From the NCBI RefSeq assembly GCF_026586665.1, contig NZ_JAODIY010000046.1, forward strand, positions 1 to 47,685: 47,685 bases of DNA, in the 5' to 3' direction. This document shows, one piece after another, positions 25,223 through 32,971 of this stretch; position 1 is the stretch's first letter, and every line of letters begins with the position of its first letter. Under the pieces are notes generated by a model. It did no database searches and was not told the DNA's origin. It was given only the letters and a program-made list of their open reading frames with translations. A program made the translations under genes and the position numbers. This DNA comes from Halovenus rubra (GTDB lineage Archaea > Halobacteriota > Halobacteria > Halobacteriales > Haloarculaceae).

Positions 25223-25239
25223 TTTATAAGGTTTAAATA
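25223..25239 (+). promoter_or_regulatory. double TATA box before tbp
   Basis: Two boxes, TTTATAAG (25223-25230) and TTTAAATA (25232-25239), lie side by side 19-35 bases before the tbp ATG. The first has near-leaderless spacing to the start codon. The second is too close to drive normal initiation at the ATG and could be a regulatory TBP site. Confidence 0.55.
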
Positions 25240-25257
25240 CGAGGTTTAAGTCGAGAT

Positions 25258-25818
25258 ATGGTTGACCCCAAGGAAACGATAAATATCGAAAATGTCGTCG
25301 CTTCGACCGGTATCGGCCAGGAACTCGACTTGCAGAGTGTTGCGATGGATCTGGAAGGCGCGGATTACGATCCCGAGCAGTTCCCCGGACTCGTCTACCG
25401 TACACAGGAACCGAAATCGGCCGCACTGATTTTCCGCTCTGGGAAAATCGTCTGTACCGGTGCGAAAAGCACCGACGACGTACACCAGAGCCTGCGTATC
25501 GTCTTCGATAAACTTCGTGAGCTGAATATCAAGGTAGAGGACGACCCGGAGATTATCGTCCAAAACATTGTCACGTCTGCAGACCTCGGTCGAAATCTCA
25601 ACCTCAACGCGATAGCCATCGGCCTCGGTCTGGAGAAAATCGAGTACGAACCCGAGCAGTTCCCCGGACTCGTCTATCGTCTTGACGAGCCGGACGTCGT
25701 TGCACTCCTCTTTGGCTCCGGAAAGCTCGTCATCACCGGTGGCAAGCAGCCCGACGACGCCAAGAAGGCCGTCGACAAAATCGTCTCCCGTCTCGAAGAA
25801 CTGGGCCTGCTGGAGTAA
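25258..25818 (+). CDS. tbp: TATA-box-binding protein
   Basis: This 186-residue protein is the archaeal general transcription factor that binds and bends the TATA box before TFB and RNA polymerase join. It consists of two imperfect repeats of about 90 residues. Each repeat carries the pattern NIVxSxxxGxxLxLxxIA, then YEPEQFPGLVYR, then LIFxSGKIVxTGAK (first at 11-70, second at 102-161). The C-terminus is acidic (ELGLLE). Haloarchaea often carry several tbp genes; only this one is in the window. It is a single gene, divergent from Trm-G10 and convergent with the DNA methylase. Confidence 0.97.
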   Translation: MVDPKETINIENVVASTGIGQELDLQSVAMDLEGADYDPEQFPGLVYRTQEPKSAALIFRSGKIVCTGAKSTDDVHQSLRIVFDKLRELNIKVEDDPEIIVQNIVTSADLGRNLNLNAIAIGLGLEKIEYEPEQFPGLVYRLDEPDVVALLFGSGKLVITGGKQPDDAKKAVDKIVSRLEELGLLE

Positions 25819-25902
25819 CGCACGCGTCGACCGAGCACCGACTATTCAGCAGACACAGTCAGCCACTGCCCACCTCTCTAATGGACGGTGGCCGAGTTTT
25901 TT

Positions 25903-26979
25903 CTATTCGGCTGGGCGGTGGCGAACCCGATATGGGCCACCGATCTCGTCTTCGGACTCGACAGACTCGGCTTCGTAGAAGCGAATGTTCCGCTCCTGAC
26001 TCGTTACGACGGGAAAGTCGTAGTGTTCGGCCTCGTAATCCATACTCTCGCCGGACTCTCTGCGTTCGCGGACGAACTCGCGGTGGGCGTCCAGTCGCTC
26101 CGAGATGACACCGCGTGAGAGCTCCGGCAGCGAGGTGAGTCGTTCCTCGAAGTGTTCGATGAACTGATCGTCGAGTTCGTACCCAATGGAGTCCCGGCCG
26201 GCGACCATTGCGGCCAGCGTCGTCGTTCCGGTTCCCCAGAAGGGGTCGAGAACGGTGTCGCCGTACACCGAGTACATGTTACAGAGCCGGTAGGGGATTT
26301 CGAATGGGTACGCGCCGGCACGCTCACGGAGGCCGTCGTCCGAAAGCTCCTGAAGTCGGCCCCGTACCTCGGTCCAGACGTCGGTAAACCAGTTGTTGCG
26401 CTCTTCCCAGAAGTACGCGGCTTCGTATCGCCGGTCTGCACCCGGCTCGAACGAACGACGCTTGCCGTTACGGAAGACGAGAATATACTCGTGTTCGAGT
26501 GTCACGTAGGCACTCGGTGGAATCATTCCTGACCCCATGAACTTCGCGGCACTGTTGGTAGGCTTGTGCCAGAGCACGTCTGGGAGGGGGTCAAACCCGC
26601 GCTGTGTCATCGCTTCGATGAGTCGAGCATGGTTCGGGAACACGCGAAACTCACCGTCGACTGTCCGGGTCGCGTCGCCGATGTTCAGACAGACAATTCC
26701 GCCAGGTGCGACGACATGTTCGAGTTCATCCCAGACCTCATCAAGCACAGAATGCATCGCCTCGAAGGCCGCTTCACCTCTATCAGCCTCCAAAAAATCA
26801 CCCACGGCTGGGTCGAGGGTAGCGAACAGGTCATCCCACATCTCGACCATCGGGTACGGCGGAGAGGTCACAACGAGGTCGACTGCATTCTCTTCGACGG
26901 CAGAGAGGTCACGCGAGTCTGTGTCGTGTACACGGTGCGTTGTTTCGCGCCCGTCGTCACAGCGTGAGTCAGAATCCAT
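25903..26979 (-). CDS. zim: site-specific DNA methyltransferase, Zim-like (orphan)
   Basis: This 358-residue amino-methyltransferase has the catalytic motif TSPPY at residues 38-42 before the SAM-binding motif DPFWGTGTT at about 246-254, the beta-class order of N4-cytosine or N6-adenine methylases. TSPPYPMVEMWDD closely resembles the haloarchaeal Zim group, which modifies CTAG sites; that specificity is inferred, not shown here. No restriction endonuclease lies next to it, so it is an orphan methylase, likely acting on replication, repair or gene control. It lies 9 bases after hisG on the same strand and is probably cotranscribed with it. Confidence 0.85.
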   Translation of the reverse strand: MDSDSRCDDGRETTHRVHDTDSRDLSAVEENAVDLVVTSPPYPMVEMWDDLFATLDPAVGDFLEADRGEAAFEAMHSVLDEVWDELEHVVAPGGIVCLNIGDATRTVDGEFRVFPNHARLIEAMTQRGFDPLPDVLWHKPTNSAAKFMGSGMIPPSAYVTLEHEYILVFRNGKRRSFEPGADRRYEAAYFWEERNNWFTDVWTEVRGRLQELSDDGLRERAGAYPFEIPYRLCNMYSVYGDTVLDPFWGTGTTTLAAMVAGRDSIGYELDDQFIEHFEERLTSLPELSRGVISERLDAHREFVRERRESGESMDYEAEHYDFPVVTSQERNIRFYEAESVESEDEIGGPYRVRHRPAE

Positions 26980-26988
26980 TCCTTTCGG

Positions 26989-27834
26989 TCACTCGACAAG
27001 GCGTTCGATTTCCGTGACAAGAATATCGGTTGCACCGACGGCTTTGAGGTCTGTGATTGCTTCGAAAACCTCGGCCTCCTCAACAACTGCATGGACAGCA
27101 ACTTGGTCGGTACCAGCAATATCCATCACAGTTGGCCCGCCCATGCCAGGGATGACATCACGGACTTTCTCAAGGTTGTTTTCCGGTGCATTAAGCATGA
27201 TATACCGCTGGTTATCGGCAGCAATCACGGAGGAAAGCGCTGTCGAAACATGCCCGACCTTCTCGTTTTCGACCACGTCAGGACGGGCAAACAGTCGGAC
27301 AGAGGATTCTAGTACTTCATCAATGATTTCGAGTCGGTTCATCCGGAGTGTCGTTCCGGTCGATGTGATATCGACAATCCCATCAGCCATGTCGACGTGG
27401 GGGGTGAGTTCAGTCGCACCGGATACTTCGACAACATCGACATCAACGCCGGCGTCGTCAAAGAAATCTCGCGTAATCTCTGGGAATTCCGTGGCAACAG
27501 TCCCGCCTGCGAAATCAGCAACTGTCTCAACTGCGCTCTCTTCGGGGGCGGCGAGCACAATACGACAGGTCCCATAATCTAGATCGAGCATCTCTTCGAG
27601 TGTCACGTCCGACTCGCGAACCTGATCGTAGCCAGTGATTCCGAGGTCAGCGGCTCCGTCAGCCACGTATTCGGGGATATCGCTGGTCCGCGCAAACAGC
27701 ACAGTCACATCGGGGTCGACGGTGTTTGCATATAGCTTCCGGTCAGCACCGTCAACGAGATGGAGCCCTGCCCGCTCTAACAGGTCGACAGTTGGCTCGT
27801 GAAGACGCCCCTTGTTGGGTACGGCAATGCGCAT
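26989..27834 (-). CDS. hisG: ATP phosphoribosyltransferase, long form
   Basis: This 281-residue enzyme condenses ATP with PRPP, the first and feedback-controlled step of histidine synthesis. The N-terminus [11 protein letters not shown], the phosphate loop [10 protein letters not shown] (about 163-172) and ADLGITGYD (about 63-71) are typical. A C-terminal ACT-like regulatory domain (about 205-281, ending [10 protein letters not shown]) marks the long, HisZ-independent form, where histidine binds. I start at the ATG at 27834; an upstream start would add five basic residues. No other his gene is nearby. The methylase gene follows in the same direction. Confidence 0.95.
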   Translation of the reverse strand: MRIAVPNKGRLHEPTVDLLERAGLHLVDGADRKLYANTVDPDVTVLFARTSDIPEYVADGAADLGITGYDQVRESDVTLEEMLDLDYGTCRIVLAAPEESAVETVADFAGGTVATEFPEITRDFFDDAGVDVDVVEVSGATELTPHVDMADGIVDITSTGTTLRMNRLEIIDEVLESSVRLFARPDVVENEKVGHVSTALSSVIAADNQRYIMLNAPENNLEKVRDVIPGMGGPTVMDIAGTDQVAVHAVVEEAEVFEAITDLKAVGATDILVTEIERLVE

Positions 27835-27926
27835 ACCCCGTTTTCTCACCCACGGGGCAATTGTTTTTCGAAGGCAGATGCCGGTTCATGTCTGTCTGTT
27901 GGTGTTTATCTAACTCTCCAGAAGAG

Positions 27927-27938
27927 AGTATAATATAA
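27927..27938 (+). promoter_or_regulatory. TATA box of the CPBP protease gene
   Basis: AGTATAATATAA lies about 40 bases before the ATG at 27974, placing transcription start near 27960 and leaving a short leader. Confidence 0.45.
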
Positions 27939-27973
27939 ACGTTCATCTTTCTCCTACCCATAGATTGGTTCGA

Positions 27974-29008
27974 ATGGGAGACCCTGCTGGCTCCGGCAAA
28001 CAGTACTGTACATCCTGTGGCGAGCTGATCGACAGGGAGTCTGTACACTGTACGTACTGTGGTGCCGAGATAGAACAGAGAGCGTTCCCTGACGAACGGT
28101 CAGGTCCCGCGACAGCGTCTGAAGGTAGTTCAGTCCAGAACCTGGCCCACGGTAACAGCACGCAGGACGGATGGTCAGACGGACAGACATTGGATACATC
28201 CGGCGGAGGCGGCAATCGCACAACTGAGTCACGTAGCGAGTCGCCACTCCGGACAATCCTTGCGTCGGCTGGTCTTGGTGCAGCAGGTATCATCCTGCTG
28301 ATCATAATTTCGGCTATTGTCGGGTTGCCACTTTCGGCCCTGAACGTCTCAGATATCGCACTTCTCGGTATTACGACGACGTTCGGTCAATACATTGGGT
28401 TCGTTGGGTTGTCTGTGTGGTATCTTGGCCGCCGTGGTTTCAACAAAGACGGTATCCTGTCATACCTCGGTGTCCGCAGGCCGTCACTCAAGGAAATTGG
28501 ACTGGTCGTGCTTGGTTGGATAACTATCTTTGTCCTCATCATTATCCTTGGCCACATCGTCCAGGAGTTCCTGCCCGAGCCTGCCCAGAACGAAGGAGCA
28601 TCCCAGTTCGCCGAGAGTTCAACCGAGCTGTGGGCGCTTGGCATTGGCGTGCTCTTTATGTTCCTTGTTGTCGGCCCCTGCGAAGAAGTGCTCTTCCGGG
28701 GCATTGTCCAGAACCGTCTTCGTGAGCGTCTGAGTGTCGTTCCTGCAATCCTCCTCGCGTCGGCTATCTTCGCCAGTATACACGTTATCGCACTCGCTGG
28801 CAACCCGGCCGCAATGGCGACGACAATCGGTGTACTGTTTGTTCCCGCAATTGTTCTCGGTGCAGTCTATGAATACACCGGGAATGTCGTCGTCTCTGCT
28901 CTTCTTCATGGACTCCACAACTCGGTTATTCTGACCGTCATCATTCTCGGTCCGGAAACACAGGAGAGTGCTGCGTTTCTCGCTACTGTCGTGTCACTGC
29001 TTCCGTAG
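27974..29008 (+). CDS. CPBP-family intramembrane metalloprotease with N-terminal zinc ribbon
   Basis: This 344-residue protein starts with a zinc ribbon (Cys12/Cys15 and Cys26/Cys29: CTSC and CTYC), followed by a disordered Ser/Gly/Thr linker (about 40-90) and about eight membrane segments. The CPBP (Rce1/Abi) active site is visible as Glu237-Glu238 with Arg242 (EEVLFRG), the FxxxH motif with His270 (FASIH), and a third His in LLHGLHN. Relatives cleave prenylated or membrane proteins, or handle bacteriocins. The substrate here is unknown. The ATG at 27974 is preferred over a TTG at 27965. Confidence 0.88.
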   Translation: MGDPAGSGKQYCTSCGELIDRESVHCTYCGAEIEQRAFPDERSGPATASEGSSVQNLAHGNSTQDGWSDGQTLDTSGGGGNRTTESRSESPLRTILASAGLGAAGIILLIIISAIVGLPLSALNVSDIALLGITTTFGQYIGFVGLSVWYLGRRGFNKDGILSYLGVRRPSLKEIGLVVLGWITIFVLIIILGHIVQEFLPEPAQNEGASQFAESSTELWALGIGVLFMFLVVGPCEEVLFRGIVQNRLRERLSVVPAILLASAIFASIHVIALAGNPAAMATTIGVLFVPAIVLGAVYEYTGNVVVSALLHGLHNSVILTVIILGPETQESAAFLATVVSLLP

Positions 29009-29024
29009 TAGGACAAAGGGCAGA

Positions 29025-29032
29025 AACTATAC
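29025..29032 (+). promoter_or_regulatory. TATA-like box of the amidohydrolase gene
   Basis: AACTATAC is centred about 28 bases before the ATG at 29057, in leaderless spacing. Confidence 0.45.
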
Positions 29033-29056
29033 GCCCCGCGTAACCCACCAATAGAT

Positions 29057-30355
29057 ATGACGACACTCACCATCGGTGGTGGCCAAGTGCTCCGGCCAGA
29101 TATGACAGTTGAGCGCGCAGATATTCTTGTTGACTCCGATGCCGGCGAGATACTGGCTATCGGCGACGCCGACGAGGTAGGGAATGGCGACGAGTACCTC
29201 GACGCAAGCGATGGGCTAGTCATTCCAGGGTTAATCAACGCCCATACGCACGTAGCGATGACGCTGTTCCGGGGGCACGCTGACGATAAGGAGCTTGATG
29301 CGTGGCTTCAGGAAGACATCTGGCCGGTCGAAGCGGAACTCCAAGCAGATGACGTTCGTGCGGGTGCACTCCTTGGGATCGCGGAGATGATTCGATCCGG
29401 AACAACAGCGTTTGCAGATATGTACTTCTTTATGGACGAAGTTGCAGATGTGGTCGCTGACACCGGTATCCGGGCGACTCTTGGCCACGGCTGTATCACT
29501 GTCGGCAAAGACGATGAACAGGCTCACGATGATTTCAAACACAGTCTTGATTTCGCCCGCACGTACGACGGCCATGCCGATGGTCGCGTACAGACAATGT
29601 TTACCCCCCATAGCCTGACCACAGTCGACGAAAAATTCTACGAAGAGTACATTCCTGTGGCTCGTGATGAGGGTATTCCAATCCATATTCACGCGAATGA
29701 GACCGTAAACGAGGTTGACCCGATTGTCGAAGAACACGACCAGCGCCCACTTGAATACGCTGACAGCCTCGACGTGCTTGCTGATGACTCGTTTATTGCT
29801 CACGGCGTCCACGTCGATGAAGACGAGCGAGACCTGCTGGCGGAGCGTGACACAAGTGTCATCCACTGTCCCGCATCGAACATGAAGCTAGCAAGCGGGA
29901 TGGCACCGGTTCAGAAATTGCTCGACGCCGACGTCTCGGTCGGGCTTGGGACGGATGGTGCGGCCTCAAACAACGACCTTGACATGTTCGACGAGATGCG
30001 CGATGCTGCGATGGTCGGTAAGTTGGCGACGATGGACGCAAGCGCCGTTCCGGCCGAGGCAGTTGTCCGAATGGCGACCGAGGGCAGTGCCAGCGCACTC
30101 GGCATCGACAGCGGCCGAATTGAAGCAGGGGCAAACGCTGACCTCGCGGTTGTCGATCTTTCAGGTGAACACCTAAAGCCACCCCACAATCTTGTAAGTC
30201 ACCTCGCCTATGCCGTTAGAGGGAGCGATGTCTGTCACACGGTCTGTGATGGTGCGGTGCTGATGGAAGACCGTACCCTCCAGACGATAGACCTTGATGA
30301 TGTCAAGGATACAGCAACCGAGCGAGCGCACGCACTCGTTGAGCGAGCTGAGTAG
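29057..30355 (+). CDS. S-adenosylhomocysteine/methylthioadenosine deaminase-type amidohydrolase
   Basis: This 432-residue metal-dependent deaminase shows the amidohydrolase metal ligands His63 and His65 (NAHTHVAM), then HIHANET, IAHGVHVD and GLGTDGAASNND. The domain order (short N-terminal beta domain, TIM barrel, C-terminal beta strand) fits the MtaD/DadD group that deaminates SAH, methylthioadenosine or 5'-deoxyadenosine to inosine forms. The next gene, ahcY, also acts on SAH, which supports a role in recycling S-adenosylmethionine by-products. Which substrate it prefers cannot be told from the sequence. Confidence 0.9.
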   Translation: MTTLTIGGGQVLRPDMTVERADILVDSDAGEILAIGDADEVGNGDEYLDASDGLVIPGLINAHTHVAMTLFRGHADDKELDAWLQEDIWPVEAELQADDVRAGALLGIAEMIRSGTTAFADMYFFMDEVADVVADTGIRATLGHGCITVGKDDEQAHDDFKHSLDFARTYDGHADGRVQTMFTPHSLTTVDEKFYEEYIPVARDEGIPIHIHANETVNEVDPIVEEHDQRPLEYADSLDVLADDSFIAHGVHVDEDERDLLAERDTSVIHCPASNMKLASGMAPVQKLLDADVSVGLGTDGAASNNDLDMFDEMRDAAMVGKLATMDASAVPAEAVVRMATEGSASALGIDSGRIEAGANADLAVVDLSGEHLKPPHNLVSHLAYAVRGSDVCHTVCDGAVLMEDRTLQTIDLDDVKDTATERAHALVERAE

Positions 30356-30411
30356 CGACCCCGGAGTTGCTTCGGTACTGTTTTGCGTTCTCCATCGTAC
30401 AGTACAGTATA

Positions 30412-31683
30412 ATGGATCCGATCAGCGAGCAGCTTGATACCGAAAAGTTGCTGGAGGAGGGACAGCGCAAGATGGACTGGGCACGGCAGCACATGCCGAT
30501 TATGTCGTCTCTGCGTGAGTCTTTTGAGGACGAACAGCCGTTTGCGGGCGAGCGTATCGGCATGGCGATGCACGTCGAAGCAAAGACCGCAATCCTTGCC
30601 GAGACGCTTGCTGCCGGCGGTGCAGAAGTCGCAATCACTGGGTGTAACCCGCTCTCGACACACGACGATGTGAGTGTCGCACTCAATGCAACCGACGGTG
30701 TTACCTCCTACGCGAAACGCGGCGTCGATGATGAGGAGTACTACGAGGCGATGGAAGCAGTTATCGAACACGAGCCGACAATGACGGTTGATGACGGTGG
30801 CGACCTCGTCTTTGCCATCCACGAAGAGTACCCGGAACTCATCGACACAATCATCGGTGGCTGTGAGGAGACAACAACGGGCGTCCATCGCCTGCGTGCA
30901 ATGGACGACGATGACGCGCTCGATTACCCGATGTTTGCGGTCAACGACACACCGATGAAGCGATTGTTTGACAATATCCACGGCACCGGCGAGTCATCCC
31001 TCGCCTCGATTGCGATGACGACAAACCTTTCGTGGGCCGGAAAAGACGTCGTCGTCGCTGGCTTTGGTTACTGTGGTAAGGGTGTTGCACGGAAGGCAAG
31101 TGGACAAAACGCCAACGTCATCGTAACGGAAGTCGACCCTCGCCGAGCGCTTGAAGCGCATATGGAAGGATTTGACGTGCTTCCGATGGACGAGGCCGCC
31201 GCTGAGGGTGACGTGTTTATCACGACAACTGGCAACCGTGATGTCATCGTTGGCGACCACTTCGAAAAGATGAGTGACGGCGTATTGCTGGCCAATGCTG
31301 GCCACTTCGACGTGGAAATCGATCTCGACGCGCTTGAATCAAAGGCAGAACAAACCTACGAAGCACGTGATGGCCTCCAGGCCTACGAAATGGCTGACGG
31401 ACGGCGACTCAACGTACTGGCCGAGGGCCGACTCGTCAACCTTGCGACGCCAATCTCGCTTGGCCACCCTGTCGAAGTTATGGACCAGAGCTTTGGTGTG
31501 CAGGCGGTGTGTGCCAGGGAGATGGTCGAGAATGGCGATGCATACGACCCAGGAGTCCACGATGTTCCTGACGAACTCGACCGCGAAGTTGCCGAAATCA
31601 AGCTTGAAGCCGAGGGAATCGAGATGGACGGTCTAAGCGACACGCAAGAAGAGTACATGGACAGCTGGCAGCACGGAACATAA
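30412..31683 (+). CDS. ahcY: adenosylhomocysteinase (SAH hydrolase)
   Basis: This 423-residue enzyme splits S-adenosylhomocysteine into adenosine and homocysteine, removing the inhibitor left by methyl transfer. The NAD-binding motif GFGYCGKG (about 207-214) and stretches such as GCNPLSTHDDV, EETTTGVHRL and NAGHFDVEID are standard. The ATG at 30412 (MDPISEQLD) is chosen; an upstream frame would add 15 unrelated residues. It is downstream of the amidohydrolase by 56 bases. The two genes likely form a SAM-recycling pair. It is convergent with the P-loop/DRTGG gene, with a T5 tract and a hairpin between. Confidence 0.96.
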   Translation: MDPISEQLDTEKLLEEGQRKMDWARQHMPIMSSLRESFEDEQPFAGERIGMAMHVEAKTAILAETLAAGGAEVAITGCNPLSTHDDVSVALNATDGVTSYAKRGVDDEEYYEAMEAVIEHEPTMTVDDGGDLVFAIHEEYPELIDTIIGGCEETTTGVHRLRAMDDDDALDYPMFAVNDTPMKRLFDNIHGTGESSLASIAMTTNLSWAGKDVVVAGFGYCGKGVARKASGQNANVIVTEVDPRRALEAHMEGFDVLPMDEAAAEGDVFITTTGNRDVIVGDHFEKMSDGVLLANAGHFDVEIDLDALESKAEQTYEARDGLQAYEMADGRRLNVLAEGRLVNLATPISLGHPVEVMDQSFGVQAVCAREMVENGDAYDPGVHDVPDELDREVAEIKLEAEGIEMDGLSDTQEEYMDSWQHGT

Positions 31684-31693
31684 TCGAGTCGGC

Positions 31694-31698
31694 TTTTT
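31694..31698 (+). terminator. T-tract terminator after ahcY
   Basis: A run of five T residues lies 11 bases after the ahcY stop codon, the usual form of an archaeal termination signal. Confidence 0.4.
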
Positions 31699-31837
31699 GT
31701 CTCCCTTGAAAACACACGGTTTCGGGCCGAAGAACGCTATTTCGGTTGATTCGTTGCTACTGGTTGGCGCTCGATAGCTCGTAATGCACAAAGGGATAGT
31801 CTGGGGATGGATATTCACCCCCAGTGTGTGACACTAC

Positions 31838-31853
31838 GGAGCCAGATGGCTCC
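31838..31853. terminator. perfect 6-bp hairpin between convergent genes
   Basis: GGAGCCAGATGGCTCC forms a perfect 6-bp stem with a 4-base loop in the gap between the 3' ends of ahcY and the P-loop/DRTGG gene. It could separate the two transcripts or stabilise their 3' ends. A second weak inverted repeat (CTGGGG...CCCCAG) lies just before it at 31801-31824. Confidence 0.35.
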
Positions 31854-31906
31854 ATATACACCTACGTTCTCGTGGAAAATAAGTGTGTCTGGTCGTTTCG
31901 GGCTGA

Positions 31907-32971
31907 TTATGTGAGGTCGAATAACGACGTGAGTTCGACACTCTCAGCGAGCAACTCTTGCATGCGCTCGACAGTTTCGATCTGTTGGGTTCGGCCTGAG
32001 CTCAAGCGTGACTCGGTTCTGTCGATAGTTGCCCGCGTGTCAGTCTGGACGAGTAAGACTGGGACTTCCTGGTCGGCTGCTTCACCGAGAACGGCATTCG
32101 ATGGGCGGAACCCTCCAGTCAGGATTAAACAGGAGACGCCTGACGCCTGCAGGGCGGCAGTCTGTATCTCGGAGCGGTCACCACCAGTGATAACAGCTGA
32201 GTTTCGCAGGCGGCGCAGCTTTTTGAGGGCGGCTTCGCTCCCCATTGCACCCACGGAAAACCGCTCAATACGAACATCACCACTTACCTCCGGTGTCAGC
32301 TGTTCTGCACCGAGTTGGTCTGCAAGTTCTTCGGCAGTCACACCTGCCAGTGACTCGTCGTGAGGAACAACGCCGAGGTTCTCGACTCCTCGTGCGTTAA
32401 GGAATGGGATAACGTCTTCGGCTAACTCATCGTGGTCGCTCTCTGAGACGCCATTGAAAAGGACGCCCGCAAGGCGGTCGCCAATCTGTTCGGAAGCAGC
32501 CAGAATTTCGTCGACATCTTCAGGCTGTTCGTATTCGTAGACTAGAACGACTTTAGCGTCGACTAGCTCAGCAACATCTGAATCTGTCAGACCCACGATA
32601 CCCCCAGTCGAGAGCTTTCCGCCGCCTTCGATGACCATATGGTCACTCTCAGCTGAGAGGTTGGCATAGGACTCTTCGATACGGTCCTGAAGCTCGTCTG
32701 CATCCTCCCGTCCACGGATTGCCTCGTGGACGAAGGTTGGAGAGTAGACGACTGGTTCGAACGTATGCATCTGGGCGTCGAGGTCTAGCATTTCGCGCGC
32801 AAGCATTGGGTCCTCGTCGCGTGTCTTGCCAACTGCACTCTCCAGTCGTGTGCCTTTGGGCTTCATATAGCCGACGCTTTCGCCGTTGTCCTGCAATTGT
32901 TTGGCCAGCGCAATCGTGATTGCTGTCTTTCCTGTACCGTCTTCTGTCGATGTGACCAGTAGCGTACTCAT
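31907..32971 (-). CDS. P-loop / DRTGG-domain protein (phosphotransacetylase-like regulatory protein)
   Basis: This 354-residue protein begins with a P-loop, TEDGTGKT at residues 9-16, in a BioD-like AAA_26 domain (about 1-200). A DRTGG domain follows (about 205-320, GDVRIERFSVGAM and VITGGDRSEIQTAAL), and then a short helical end. These are the two N-terminal domains of long bacterial phosphotransacetylases, without the catalytic PTA domain. Its ATG overlaps the stop of the acyl-CoA synthetase gene in ATGA, so the two are translationally coupled. A role in sensing nucleotides to control acetate or acyl-CoA flux is inference. Confidence 0.85.
   Translation of the reverse strand: MSTLLVTSTEDGTGKTAITIALAKQLQDNGESVGYMKPKGTRLESAVGKTRDEDPMLAREMLDLDAQMHTFEPVVYSPTFVHEAIRGREDADELQDRIEESYANLSAESDHMVIEGGGKLSTGGIVGLTDSDVAELVDAKVVLVYEYEQPEDVDEILAASEQIGDRLAGVLFNGVSESDHDELAEDVIPFLNARGVENLGVVPHDESLAGVTAEELADQLGAEQLTPEVSGDVRIERFSVGAMGSEAALKKLRRLRNSAVITGGDRSEIQTAALQASGVSCLILTGGFRPSNAVLGEAADQEVPVLLVQTDTRATIDRTESRLSSGRTQQIETVERMQELLAESVELTSLFDLT

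Noticed and set aside
25903-26979. DNA methylase as part of a restriction-modification or BREX-like defence system
   Set aside because: Neighbours are hisG and tbp; no endonuclease, specificity or other defence gene is present.
30403-30412. AGTATAAT just before the ahcY ATG as its TATA box
   Set aside because: It overlaps the start codon, so it cannot direct initiation upstream of that codon.
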